Assembly (NCBI RefSeq): GCF_026212465.1
Contig: NC_080048.1
Span: 35,665,971-35,729,970 of the forward strand
Origin: Amaranthus tricolor
Lineage: Eukaryota; Streptophyta; Magnoliopsida; Caryophyllales; Amaranthaceae
Direction of reading: 5' to 3'
DNA length: 64,000 bases
The notes below the pieces were generated by a model. It had not been told where the DNA came from. It did no database searches and saw only the letters and a list, made by a program, of their open reading frames with translations. Shown piece after piece: positions 22,579-34,600 of this stretch (the first letter of the stretch is position 1; each line of letters starts with the position of its first letter). The translations under genes were made by a program, and so were the position numbers.

Positions 22579-23086
22579 TATATTGGCATTTATATGTTCC
22601 TAAAAAAATACATATATATTTACAAATATTACTAATATCAGTCAGAATTTCAGATGATTGAAAATTGTACATATATTTATATACTCCTTAAAATATACAT
22701 ATATTCATATATTCCATTATTTAAAATCAAACATTTATCACAAGAAGAAAGAAAAGTCCCAAACTAGCTAACCCATAATTCTTATCTATGATATTTTAAA
22801 GGGTAAATTGTTAATAATAAACCAACTTTTGCATAATCCGCCGAAAATATTTATTTATAAATAAATCCATCTATTAAGTATATATGCTAAAAATAAACCG
22901 ACATATTGTTTATAACAATCTTCAAAGCTTTTTGAAAATCAAGAATTATGAATAAACAATAGTTTAGTTTATTTTCAACAACTATACCAAATTGATAGAT
23001 TTATTTAAAAATAAATAATAATTAGATTTATATTCAGCTGATCGAGCAAAGATTAGTTTATATTTAAAATTTTTCCTATTTTAAAT
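22579..23086. other. AT-rich spacer
   Basis: No gene is visible. It separates the transposon nest from the 3' end of the decarboxylase pseudogene. Confidence 0.4.
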
Positions 23087-25960
23087 CTAGTATATATACG
23101 ATGACATAGCTTTAGCTTGTTCCTTTATAAGCTCTCAAGCTGCAACAACATGATGCTCCTAGTCCTACGTAAGTGTAGTCCCCACAGCAAATCTCAACAT
23201 ATAGACTCCACCAGCAATTGTATGACTCATGTAAACTCGTCCTGTTGAGTTAATTCTCTCCAGTAACACCCTATTCAAACCCTCAATTTTCGCCGATTCA
23301 AACCGTCTATTAGGGTTAAATCGAAAACAAACCAAACCAAAATTGACCGGCGCCATAATCTCAAATCGGGCATCTGACCCCACCAAATCACGAAAAATAC
23401 GAGCCTTGAAAATGTCGGACCTAATATGATTTTGAAGGTTCGTTATTCCGTAGCTACGAAGAACAAACCATAAGCGGAGCGACTTGAATCGTCGACCCGT
23501 GCCGATTTGCCAGTCTTTGTAATCGACCACGGAATTTGTGTTACTAAGTTTGTTCTTTAAAAATTCAGGGTTTGTGTTTAGTGCTTTGATTAGGAAACTG
23601 CGGTTGTTAACCCATAAGCAACAACAATCCAAGTAAGTTAGGAACCATTTGTGTGGTGCAAGACTCAGTGAGTCCACTCGTTCAATGCCATTTAAGTAGT
23701 GTCTTATTTCTGGACATATACAAGCATTTCCAGCGTAAGCTGCATCTACATGAACCCAAATGCCATAATCACCTGAAAATATGTATTTTTGGAAGTAAAA
23801 TTAGTTTAATCAAACACTAAGTTATAACATAAGTGCCATTGTTGGATTTTAATAGAGGGTGAAGTTGCCATTGTTGAGCTCAAGCTAAGGTTGAAGAAAG
23901 AATAGAGATGAGAATTAAGTTGATGGGAATAAGATAAGATTTAAATTGTACTTCTATTAAGTTTGTTGGTTAAAGGTAAATAAAAGAGAGTTGAAGGTAA
24001 AAAAATTGGCTTAGCATGTCATTTCAAATACCGGTAATTGAAATTCGTTGATGCTATGTTTGGCAATAATAATTTTATTTGAAAATTTGGAATTGACTCA
24101 AATTTATTATTTGACAAATTAAAAATTTTTAAGTTTGGATTTAAATCAAATTCCATCATTGTTTTCAAAGTAGTTAAAATTGAGGATTTGAAAATGACTA
24201 CCCAAACCTTGTCATTCTCAAATTCTTCATTTATGATTTCATAATTAAAATTCATAATTTGAAATGAAATGTTTGTTCCCAAACACTACATGATAGATTT
24301 TATAATTGTTGCGCTTTTCGCTTTATAGAGTGCATGACTTGTAAATTTTGAATATTTATGATTATAATTAATAAATGATCTAACATTCTATAACTCATAA
24401 ATGATTCATACTTAAAATCATAACAAATGCAATAAAATCTTTTAAAATGACATACAATTACATTTTAACTTGTAAAAAATGTTCCTTTATACTATTGTAT
24501 AATTCTCCGAATATTTTTTTATAAAAATATACTATTGAAACATGTATAACAATGTACGTTTTAAACTTTTAACATTTCACTACAACATAACATATTTTTA
24601 GTTGGATATATTTATCGACATTTAATTTAAATGTTATTATTTTAAATTTCTAACTATATATAGTGAAGTTAATGACATTTATTAAACCCTTTAGCAGCAT
24701 AATAAAAAATTATACTATAGTTTTTTGTGACATTGGATCTAGTGACATTTTTTATAAATGACACTATATATTATTGTAACAATAACATATGTCAGGCCAA
24801 AAAAATGTCTCTAAATTACTTAATAATGGAGTTTAAAATAAAAATCAAATATTATTACACTAAAAATATAAATGAATAACATTTTTTGTGATGTCATTAA
24901 ATCCTATGTCTTAAAAAATTAATTTTGTTGTGGTGTTTCTAATTATACATAAAAAAAATTATAAAAAATAAATTTACTAAAATTATCTATTAAGATAGAT
25001 CTAACTAGATTTTGCATATATAGAGAATCAATGGTTCCCTAATGAAGATAAAGATATAAAAGTCAAGCTATAGCCTTTTTAGAGAAATTTGATTTTTATT
25101 GGTTGTAACTGATTTTTAGTTATAAACTCTAACTGAGGTCTACTGATTCATATTATTTATTACAGATAATAATTGATTTTTACTTATTGAAACTTATTTT
25201 TATTGAATGTAAACTTAATTTTAATAGGGATCCAAACACTACTTATATTTTTCTTAAGGTGAACTAAACATGGCTTAATTATCACATATTTAAATGTGCT
25301 CTTATTAGATATTGCTCTATTCAATTATTCTTGCCATATTCAACATTTTTTGTAATTCAATGTATGATTTTAATTATTTATATACTGAACTATGTATAAC
25401 TAAAAAATATAAAAAGTTATAATTATGAAAGTATGCGATTATAAAATTCAAATAAAATCCTACTTAATTATGTATTTTCTTATACATTAACCGCAACATA
25501 TAAATAAGTTTAAACAGTAATTATTGTTAATAACCGAAATAACCGTGAAATAAACGTGAAATAAGTTTAAAAGAAATGATCAAAAAAGCAAACCTGCAAT
25601 ATGAACGAGATCTTGCAAGGGGTCCACAGCAGCAGTAGAAGTAGTTCCAACAGTGAGACATAAGTAAAGTGGGACCAGACCAAGTGCCACATCATGTAGA
25701 ACAAATTTACGTAGAAGAGAAGGTGACATAGCAAAATTAGAATGAAGAGAAGTAGGAATTAATCGGACATTGGAAGCTGGAATGCCGACTAACTTGCAGG
25801 CCTTAGTAAATGCCGAATGTGTTTGATCGGAGCCGAAAACCACTAGCTTGGATGGACTAAAATCATCGTTCACAGCTTGTGTTGCTCGCTCTCTTGCCGC
25901 AACAAGTGTGCATGTTATGGCCTCACTTGTTGTTCCATGTATTACCCCCTCCTCCTTTTC
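23087..25960 (-). pseudogene. 3' part of an aromatic L-amino-acid decarboxylase gene
   Basis: Two exons remain. Exon 25960-25594 encodes GVIHGTTSEAITCTLVAARE, LVVFGSDQTHSAFTKA and VGTTSTAAVDPL. Exon 23772-23087 encodes YGIWVHVDAAYAGNACICPE, the PLP-lysine motif APHKWFLTYLDCCCLW, and VDYKDWQI. The Tyr in VDYKDWQI is the residue that separates decarboxylases from aldehyde synthases (Phe). The exons join in phase across intron 25593-23773. Three in-frame stops (23165-23167, 23159-23161, 23135-23137) precede the likely original stop at 23087. At the start of the upper exon the expected Gly-rich GGGV reads EEGV, and a run of five G suggests a one-base insertion. About 90 residues between the + strand exon 1 (16919) and this exon are missing. 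The gene cannot make a full enzyme. Confidence 0.9.
24578..24935. mobile_element. Small CACTA-type MITE in the pseudogene intron
   Basis: The ends CACTACAACATAA and, reversed, CACCACAACAAAAT are flanked by TTT on both sides (3-bp duplication). Repeated TGACATTT-like motifs occur inside. It has no ORF. At 358 bp it lies wholly within intron 25593-23773. Confidence 0.75.
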
Positions 25961-26230
25961 CTAATTATTCCAATTCAAACATACACTCAATACACTAATA
26001 TAATATCACGAGGTAGTCAAAGTACTTATTTGTAATATTGGCAAATCGTTTTTATTGGAATAATTTTAATAGCATCGGATTTTTAAGATTTTTAATTTTG
26101 TTTATTTTATTAATATTTATTTTGTTATTTATAGTGATTTACAAATCACAGTAATTAAAAAATATCTAATGTGGTGCTTTTATTGGAATTGATTGCATGT
26201 TATAATTGTAGAATTAAAACTTATATATAC
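25961..26230. other. AT-rich spacer upstream of the decarboxylase remnant
   Basis: The expected preceding decarboxylase exon is not found here on the minus strand. Confidence 0.35.
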
Positions 26231-26309
26231 ATCTCTATAATATTTTGTGTAAGTATGTAACATATCTCTATAATATTTTGTGTAAGTATGTAACATATCT
26301 CTATAATAT
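26231..26309. repeat. 33-bp tandem repeat, about 2.4 copies
   Basis: Units at 26231-26263 and 26264-26296 are identical (ATCTCTATAATATTTTGTGT...), followed by a partial third. The repeat overlaps the left LTR of the TRIM element. Confidence 0.9.
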
Positions 26310-26564
26310 CATTAGTTCAAACTTTTGGTTGAGTTGGTTCCTTGACATGGTATTAGAACCCAACATGACAAAGAGTCATGGATTCGAGTCTCAACTACCC
26401 CTCATTTAAAGTAGAATATGTAGCACCAGATATGTGAAGTGTTTGTGTTGCATTCACACTTCTAACCCAAAGGGCTCTAGTGTGAGGGGGCGTGTTAGAG
26501 TATATAACATATCTTGAGGCCTCAATCATCAATTTAAACTTTTGGTTGGGTTGGTTCCTTGACA
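26279..26564 (+). mobile_element. TRIM (miniature LTR retrotransposon)
   Basis: The left terminal repeat 26279-26347 and right terminal repeat 26493-26564 are about 70 bp each. Both end in TTGGTTCCTTGACA, preceded by ACTTTTGGTTG. A PBS-like TGGTATTAGAAC starts right after the left repeat, and the purine run GTGAGGGGGCG ends right before the right one. There is no coding capacity. Relatives are at 46231-46348 and 55946-56158, both inside gene introns. Confidence 0.8.
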
Positions 26565-27141
26565 CCATGGCCGTTGATAAACAAGGGTAAAGCGGACTAT
26601 GACTTAGTGTCTCAAATTTTTTAAGGCCCAAAAAATATATTTTCATACACAAAGTTGAAATTAACTTAATTATAATTTAGGTACAATTTGCATTTTTTGC
26701 TATGTAATATGAGTTACTAGAGCTTATTTTATATAATAATTAAAATATCAACAATACAAAACAAAAATAATATTTTAAAGACATTTTTTATCATTTGTAC
26801 TGAGACCCAAAAATAAATAAGATCACCCCAATGAACTCATAAGACTAAAATAATCTCTACATTTTATATCACACTATTAAAAGTAATAAGAAAAGAATTC
26901 CACTTATTTCGTACGAGTGTACATGATAATTCGATCAACATTTGTAGATCAATAGTAGAGAGACAATAATTGACGTTTTGAAATCTCCTGTTTATGAATA
27001 AAATATAAGCTTACTTTTATAATGGGCTAAAGTTTATATATTCCATTAAATAAGCTCACTGATTTGCCAATACATTTATATAGCTCTTAGGATGTAAGTT
27101 AAGGGGATGATATATTTTTCATTAAAAAAAACTAAATATTA
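26565..27141. other. AT-rich spacer
   Basis: No recognisable feature. Confidence 0.35.
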
Positions 27142-27397
27142 CTCCCTTCAATTCATCATTAATGTTCTATTTACTTTTTGGATACTATTTATTTTTTTAC
27201 TTTTAATTTGTATTTTATTTTTAATTTATAACTTAAAACATAGTAAAATGAGATCTTGTTTTATTCGTCGCAAGGATTATTTATATCACCTTTTCATATT
27301 TTTTAATTCTGCACAATTAGAGATATTAAGGATTTGAATAAATATATTAGATATAGTGCATAAAGCAAATGAGATATTAGTAGTGAATTGGAGGGAG
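27142..27397. mobile_element. Stowaway MITE
   Basis: CTCCCTTCAATTCA at one end and TGAATTGGAGGGAG at the other, with TA on both sides (27140-27141 and 27398-27399). 256 bp, no ORF of substance. Same family as 17583-22578. Confidence 0.88.
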
Positions 27398-27439
27398 TAT
27401 CTCTCTAAAAATACTACTCTGATCTACATCATATAGCTT

Positions 27440-27660
27440 ATACGTGGGTATTAACTTGGGTGTCGGAGGCACCGCCTCCGGAGACCACCCGGGGTTGTTG
27501 GTATTTATTTTCAGGTATTCAATAGTTTTTCGATCAACTACCGTTTTACCACCATATCCACCCGAAGTTACTTATTTATTTGGTTGTTTCCGATTTTTAA
27601 CCTGAACATCTCCATTTTTGCTGCAGTTTGTACCCAGCGCTATTGAAGTAATTATATCTC
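27440..27660. other. Possible retrotransposon leader fragment
   Basis: A more GC-rich island with GGAGGCACCGCCTCCGGAG (a short hairpin) and Pro/Ser-rich translation. It resembles leader or gag-proximal sequence of LTR elements but has no diagnostic motif. Confidence 0.25.
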
Positions 27661-27808
27661 CGTTTAATGTAGTTCATAATTGGTTTAAAACGTGGAAATA
27701 CGCGCGCATAAGTGTATAATATTTTACTTTTAATAATTCATAGTATTACATGCTTTGAAATCCTATTTAGATGTTTTCATGAAATATCAATTTTAAAAAA
27801 AAATTAAT

Positions 27809-28062
27809 AATTCCTCTGTTTCAATTTTATTGCAACATTAACCTTTTTACGCAATTTAATGCACTATATTTCAATTCTTAATATCTCTAATTATGTATTA
27901 TAAAAAATTATAGAAATTTGATATTAATAATCTTTGTAATGAGACGAATCAAAAAAGATCTCACTTGACTATGTATTAATCTATAAATTAAAAACTAATC
28001 ATAAATTAAAAATGATGAATGAATAGTATCATTTTACCAGGTATTACATGGAACGGAGAAAG
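27809..28062. mobile_element. Stowaway MITE, degenerate
   Basis: The ends TTCCTCTGTTTCAATTTTA and GGAACGGAGAAAG are flanked by TA. The interior shares phrases with the copies at 17583 and 27142 (TAATATCTCTAATTAT, GATCTCACTTGACTATG). Confidence 0.75.
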
Positions 28063-28216
28063 TATATTAAATTGTGTTTATCTTGGCTGGTAAGATATTT
28101 AACATTTCAGGTGAGACACTTTACTCATTTTCTCATCGATTTAAATCTTTGAGAACAGTATGAAACACGTCGTGAGCTCATGAGGGGCCACCAGTATTGT
28201 TATGGGTCCAGCCCAA

Positions 28217-28973
28217 TGTGTAATACCCAAATATTGCTTTTAGGATCATGTTTTTTATGGGCTCTTGTGTTGGACTTGTTAAGTCTTTTTTGGGTTCATA
28301 TTTTGGCATTAATATTTGTGGCTTTCAAGGGAAGTTTTTTTTTTATGAGGGTATTTGCTGAGTTAGGGCAGCATTATTGAAGCATTCACATACACAAAAA
28401 AAAAAATTAGAACACACAAAAGGAGAGGAAAAAGAGAGAAGAGGGTTCTCGTAGCTTTGAGGGTAGCCATCAGAAAACTACCGTTTGCCGGAAATTGCAC
28501 CGTTGGATCGTCTCCAAATTTTGACAGAATACTTGGTGATTTCTACTCCTTTTGCTCTCTAATTCATCTCATATTGTTCTTGGTTGTTGTTGGTGGGTGT
28601 GTGAACCTTTGTGTACTGTTTTGAGGTTCTTTTTCCCTCAATTTATCAATAAGAGAAGTTAGGGTGGACTCCTCAAGAGGTCCCGTGGTTTTTATCTTTA
28701 ACATTGAAGGGGTTTTCCACGTATAACTTGTGTGTGTTGATTTTGATTGTTTGCACGTGTTATCTTGGTGATTTGGTACTGCTTTGTTGCTGTTTTGGTA
28801 CCAATATATTGTTGATTTTATTTTGGTTATTTGGTTGTGTGATAATTTAGATTGATTTGTTTGGATTATTAGTTTGTTGTCTTGCTTGTGTGACTTCGTG
28901 GGTGTCGTAGTGACCCCATTAGATCCTTACAAGTATTAGTTAAAAGTGCACAAGGTACTAATAATATCTAACA
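28217..28973 (+). repeat. Possible solo LTR
   Basis: TGTGTAATACCC at the left and ATATCTAACA at the right bracket a region with LTR-like features: a leader-like stretch with GGGGTTTTCCACG and a T/G-rich 3' half. No PBS follows and no matching target duplication was found, so boundaries are uncertain. Confidence 0.35.
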
Positions 28974-29596
28974 ATTTCGTTGTCTTCATATGTTACAACA
29001 TATATTTTCATCATACTCTTATATATGTATTCAAAATAAATCTAATAGTTTAATATTCAAAATAAATCTAATAATTTAATATTTACTTTTTGTAATGAAT
29101 TCGATTTGATTCGACTTTAAAATAAATTTAAAATTATGTAAAAATTAATATAGACAACAAAAATCAATTTTAAACTGATCCAAAATATTCGGCCTAAAAT
29201 TAACTCGTTAACTTAAATAAACACTTCTACTCGATATTAATTTTACATAGAATGAAGGGTGGAACGATTTAAATTTTTGACTTGATCACATTGACAACAA
29301 TTTTATGTAAATGAAACTAATTCAACCAAATATTTAATTTGACTATTGAGATATCTTTCTTGAGAGAACTTGGCCTAAGCAAATTATAATTTAATTTTAT
29401 AATAAAAACTTATGGCTTAGTAATAGAGGTAGACTTTTTAAACAAGAAGTTAGTAATTTGAATCTCTTATTTTTTTTATTTGAATAATAATTTTGGCTCC
29501 TCTATTTTACGCCATAAGATCTGTCAATAATAATAATAATAAGATATATTAATACACTATCACAATTTTTTTTTTTATGATTTATAAAAAACATTA
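28974..29596. other. AT-rich spacer
   Basis: No gene or clear element end is seen. Confidence 0.35.
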
Positions 29597-29964
29597 CTCC
29601 CTCCGTTCTTTTTTGATCTTTCACTCTGGATTTTTCACACATATTAAGAAAGATAGAATCTTTGGATTGTAGTGGGTATTATTTTAATTAAATAGTAGTG
29701 TGAAGTAATGATTGTATTGGAAGTATGAGGTTGTAGTGGGTATTATTTTAATTAAATAGTAGTGTGAAGTAATGATTGTATTGAAAGTATGAGAGAGAAA
29801 ATAATTATAAATAAAAGAAAAGGGGTACATTAAAAGAAAATGGGGGGTTTTAAGGGGTAAAAGTGGGATAAAAACTTTCTACAAATAGAAAGTATACTAA
29901 AGTGAAAGAACTTTTGAAACTACCCGTTATAGTAATGCGGAAGATCAAAAAAGAACGGAGGGAA
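29597..29964. mobile_element. Stowaway MITE with a 64-bp internal tandem duplication
   Basis: CTCCCTCCGTTCTTTTTTG and its complement CAAAAAAGAACGGAGGGAA form the ends, with TA on both sides. Units 29667-29730 and 29731-29794 (TTGTAGTGGGTATTATTTTA...) are near-identical tandem copies. Confidence 0.9.
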
Positions 29965-30005
29965 TACTAATCATTTTTAATGGGAATGGAAGATATGAAT
30001 ATTAA

Positions 30006-31226
30006 GGGGGCGTTTGGTTCGCACAAGGGAATCGGAATGGAATGAGGAAAGGGAATGAAGGAGAAAGGAATGGATTCCCCTAATTTAGCCTAGTCGTTTG
30101 GTTGTGTTCAGGAAACGGAATGAACTGCTGAATGATTCCCTTTGTGACTGTTTGGTTCAAACTAAGGAATCAAAATTTGAGTTTTTAAATTCTTTTATAT
30201 TTTCTCCAAAAATAAGTAGTTGTTATATGATAAACTTGAAAAATGAACATTCATGTCTTTCATGAATGCTTGTAAACAAGCTTCACCAGTAATCTAATGC
30301 ATCAGACATCAAACAAAACCTCAAACCAAATTTACCTCAAATCAGCAAACAATACAAAAGTATCACACATTCAAAAACATCAGTAAATGAAAAAAAAAAA
30401 AGAAAAAAGAACACTCTAGAAACACAAGCCAAACCAGAACTCAACAAATCAACATTTCACATCCTTTACACAAACATTCAGAATAAACATCAAAAGCCTA
30501 AAAAAAGATCCAAACAATAATAATCAACAGCATAACAACACCGATGCTAGCCTCTTCGGTATTAATGGTGAAAAGAATGCCTTCATAACGGATTTCAGAC
30601 TTTGAAGTTAAACTAATCAAACTACCAAGATAAGAATCTGCAGAACCAGCACTGAAACTAGATCTAGATGCTTCCGCTGCCATTTTTGTCTGGTTTTTTC
30701 AAGTAGATGAAACGAAAGAGAGATAGAGAATTGAAGTACAACTACTTCGGAAAGAGTGAGACAATTATTGATTTTTTTTGGGTTGTGATTTGTGAATCCT
30801 GTTTTGACGAAAAAGAGAGAAACATCGAAAAGAAGCAAACAAACCCTATGTCTGCATTTACATTTGACAATGGAGGCAGCAGGAGGAACGACGCGCGAGG
30901 AAGAGATGAGAACTTGAGGAAGATGAACGAGGCGCGACGAATGAAAGGAGATGCCAACGATTTTGGTGAGGATGGAGGCGCGAGGAAGGAGAAAAATGGT
31001 GAGGAAGGAGGCGCGAGTACTGCTTCAGTAGGGTTGCTGAATGAGGGAGGGAATGGAATGGGAAAGTGGAGGGGGAGGTGGGGAATAAGGTTTACCTCAT
31101 TTGGGTAAACCTAAAACTGAAATGGGGGAAAGGAAATCATTGAAAATGAAAACCAAACAACATCAAAGGGAATGGGGTATTTTCATTCCCTTTCCCTTTC
31201 CTTAAGACCCCCAACCAAACGCCCCC
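30006..31226. mobile_element. PIF/Harbinger-type element carrying a host exon
   Basis: A perfect 14-bp terminal inverted repeat GGGGGCGTTTGGTT is flanked by TAA on both sides (30003-30005 and 31227-31229), as expected for this superfamily. Subterminal regions are rich in GGAATGG/CCATTCC-like words. No transposase is present, so it is non-autonomous. The interior contains exon 1 of a DCP5-like gene on the minus strand (30542-30683), with its 5' flank and the beginning of its intron. Confidence 0.88.
30542..30683 (-). pseudogene. Captured exon 1 of a DCP5/LSM14-type decapping factor
   Basis: ATG at 30683 starts [18 protein letters not shown], then [20 protein letters not shown] and NTEEASI. 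This is the N-terminal LSM14 (Sm-like) domain of plant Decapping 5, an mRNA decapping/P-body protein. After 47 codons the frame reaches a good splice donor (ATCG|GTGTTG) in the position where the family has an intron. The rest of the gene is absent. The fragment has no stop or frameshift, which suggests recent capture or short residence. Confidence 0.85.
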
Positions 31227-31229
31227 TAA

Positions 31230-32028
31230 GTTGTTATGCAATTCTAAGAAAGAATAGCACATCGTTTGGAATATTCTCATGATACTTTTTTTCAACTCAA
31301 TTTCTATAATAAAATTTTATATTTCAATTTGAATTTGTCTGATTTGCATTATTTTTTTAGCAATAATGTCACTATCCTCTTTTAATCTCTGCTCGAATCT
31401 ACTTCCTTTTATTTGTTAAAATTGTTCCTATAACGAATATTCACGAGAATTAAGAAAAATAAAATATTTTAAATAGTGGATGTAATATTTTATTAAATGA
31501 TAAATTTAATGGCGAAAATAAAAGTGAAGATCATACGCATAAAAAATATAAGTAAAAATAAGTGGAAAAAATAGAAAGATTACAATTATTAAAAAAGTGT
31601 TTCAATAAAGTTAGTGAGAAACATAAGAGGGTTATAAGCAATATAAAAATATTGAAATAAAGTTAGTAAAAAATATATAGGAACAATAAATATTAATAAT
31701 ATTAAAATGAGAATAAACGAAGGTAAATTTTTAAAAAATTTGTGATATAAATAAAAATACTCTTTAAAAAAAATAAATAACATTGTTTAAAATAACAAAT
31801 TAAAACAACTTAAAAAATGAGAAGTATCTTTTTCTTTATTCATCTTATTCAATAATTGTTATAAATAGAGAAACATCAATACCATTTAGTATTTTGATAT
31901 TGACAAAAATCTAGATCGACATTTGGAAAAGTGATAGTATAGTACCAGTGTTAGCGTATACAGTAAGCTGATATCTTTGGGCTGTAAAGAAAAAAGGGCC
32001 AAATGGGCGGCGGGAGTTGTATTGATGT
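31230..32028. other. AT-rich spacer
   Basis: No gene or element end is seen. Confidence 0.35.
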
Positions 32029-32036
32029 ACTACATA

Positions 32037-33353
32037 TAGGACTGAACAAAGTTTGGTCTAAACCGTAAACCAAACCGAACCAAACCGTAATTTAAGTATT
32101 TGGTCTGGTCTACGGTCTAAATGGTCTGGTCCGGTTTTTTTTTCTTTAAAACGGTTTACGGTCCGGTCCCGGTTTTAAAAATTTTAGACCAAACCGGACC
32201 AAAAAACCGTAATAAAATCAAATATTAGGGGTTAGGGTTAGGGCTACTACTCTCCACTCCTGCCGTAAACCTGCCTGCCTCCTTCTCCCATTCTCCTCTC
32301 TTCCTCGCCTCCTCTGAGTCTCTGACCTCTCTGATTCCTCGCCTCCTCTCTAATTCCTCGCCTTCTTCGAGGCTTCAACTCTTCAAGCTTCAAGCCTTCA
32401 ACCCATCGACAGTCGACAGATTTTGTTAATTATAAATTTTAATTTTTCCGACACCAAACCCTAGCATAGCATTTAACTTCGCAAGAAGCTAATCAAACTA
32501 CAAACACCAATCGTTCTCTTGCTCGGTTGCTCTTGCCTCGTCGTTCGATTGCCTCCTTTCGCCTCTATCAGGTATACTTATTAAGCTTAATTACTTTCTT
32601 AACACTGATTATTACAATTTACTCAGTTCCATGTTTGCCGCCCCAATTTAAAGCTTTGTTTGAAGTTTCCTTTTCTTTAATTGAATTCATTTCATTCTGG
32701 ATATTTGTTTCTTCTGAGATTGCATGAGAATTATGTTCTATACTATAGTCATAGGTAAAATTCAAGATGATCGTATTATTCTTGTTTGATTTCCATTGAT
32801 TATAGTCAGTGTGTTGATTTTCAATTATTCTGTCATTGTGTAACCTTAGATTACGGAGCTTTTTGTGGTTGTGTGTAAAGTATTGTGGATAGTAGAGTAT
32901 TATTGTGGCTTGTTAATGATTTATTTTTCTAGTAAAAGTTTCTAACACTTTTTTAGGGTTGTATGAATCTTAGTTTATAAGAAAGATGAGTTAGAATTCT
33001 GCAGATTATTTGGTAATGAGCAAAAAGTAAATGCTGCCTGGAAATTGAGTCTTGAGGAATTGATGTATAATACAGTGTAATTTTCCTCTAATTTTCTCTT
33101 GCACTCTTGAATAACAATATTTGCTTTTCTGGATTGTATTTTTTTGAGAAAGTTATCGCAATATTTTCAGGAACACAGCTTATTGAAAAATACAAAAAAA
33201 AACCGTAGACCAGACCAGACCAGACCGTTCTAGAACGGTCTGGTCTGGTCTCTTGACTGGTCTGGTCTGGTCTGAAAAATTTCCAGACCGGAATTTCTGG
33301 TCTGGTCTGATTTTTCTGTCAAACCAGACCAGACCGGACCATGTGCAGCCCTA
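32037..33353. mobile_element. Non-autonomous hAT element, 1.3 kb
   Basis: The ends TAGGACTGAACAAAGTTTGG and, reversed, TAGGGCTGCACATGGTCCGG are flanked by the exact 8-bp duplication ACTACATA (32029-32036 and 33354-33361). Both subterminal zones are dense in CCAGACC/CCAAACC repeats. The interior has a pyrimidine-rich, gene-leader-like segment (32250-32570) ending in a splice-donor-like CAG|GTATAC. This is probably the leader of a deleted transposase gene or of a captured gene. No transposase coding remains. Confidence 0.92.
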
Positions 33354-33361
33354 ACTACATA

Positions 33362-34600
33362 TTCTATCCCAATTGATTACTGTATAGGGCATTCTTGGAT
33401 TGTCGTAAATATTTAATGGGGAAAAAAATTAAAGTAAGAAAATGAAATTGATAAATGAGAAATTAGTGAAATTTAATTATTGTACAGGTGGAAGAATAGT
33501 TGCAAAGTGATGAAAAATAAAAAGAACTCTCAATTTTATGGGATAAATATTTATCCTAGAGGAGGGCAGGTAGGGTAATGTATTACCTTCATAATAGGAG
33601 GAAATCATCTTCTTTTTCGTTCATTATTTTTATTTCATATTCATTTTTCCTTCAAATGCATCTCGATTTACTTCATGTTCATTTTACCTTCTTTAAAACT
33701 ATCTCAACTACTTCAAATGCATCTCTATTTGCTTTCATTTCACTAGTTTGACTACTCATGTTAATGATGTGCAATTTCTTTCAAGGGAACTTGTTTGTTA
33801 AGAACATTGCAAACTTACGATGATTGATGACTTCACGAGGATTAAAGTTTTTCAAGGTGCGAACGAGTAAGGCATAATTACAATGAAAAGACGTTTGTTG
33901 ATCTGTGGGGCCAGTGTGCATGAGTAGTCACCGATAGTCTGATAAGGCCTAGGTGTTGCAAGTGGTAACAGAGCAACCTTGTGACCTTGACTGATATTTC
34001 TGTTCCATGCACGTAGCGAGGGAAAGATCTTAAAAATAAGATGCAACGAGAACGTTGCATTCTTAAGTAGGGTTGAGTGTAATACCCCGAGTCGAGCTTT
34101 AAAAGTGTTCATAGACTAGTGGTGCATATTTATTTTTTCAAGAGAATCCTTGTGCTAAGAACTCCATACTTAAGCATGTTTGATGAAGAGTTGCGCTGAA
34201 AAAACATGCATTGGTTTATGGGGTCAATCTACAATATCCATGGGTAGTCACCGGTATAGGGCCCAGGTGTTATAGTTAGTAACTGGAGTATATAGTAATA
34301 GCTAGAGCGTAGAGGTGTATAATTGAATGTTTGGATAATTTCAAGTATAGGGTTTTAGGTGTATGTATAATCAAATGTCAAATTGCATCCGATCCAAATA
34401 GTGGGGTATTCAAAATTTCTGATAGTGAAAAGCGATTCAAATATCTAAATTTTTTCAAATTGGAATATTCAAATCAAATAACCATGTTATTCAAATTTTA
34501 AATTGTTTCTATTGCTAAATTATTTTTAAAAAAGGTTACATTTATATGTTTTAAAACAAAACCAGTTTTTAGAAGTTCAATTTTCATTTTTTTAATGTTT
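33362..34600. other. Degraded LTR-retrotransposon-like region
   Basis: A second phrase pair (AGTCACCGATAGTC at about 33926 and AGTCACCGGTATAGG at about 34246) suggests duplicated or LTR sequence. TGTAATACCCCGAGTCG at about 34079 looks like a Gypsy LTR start, preceded by PBS-like GTGGTAACAGAGCAACC at about 33961. No coding domain was found, so the call stays tentative. Confidence 0.3.

Noticed and set aside
26348..26400. Possible tRNA or tRNA-derived SINE (B-box-like GATTCGAGTCTC)
   Set aside because: No cloverleaf can be formed; the segment sits exactly where a TRIM has its PBS, with terminal repeats on both sides.
30707..31108. 133-codon plus-strand frame in the Harbinger-type element
   Set aside because: Low-complexity Gly/Arg/Glu-rich translation over the 5' flank of the captured DCP5 exon and subterminal repeats; no family signal.
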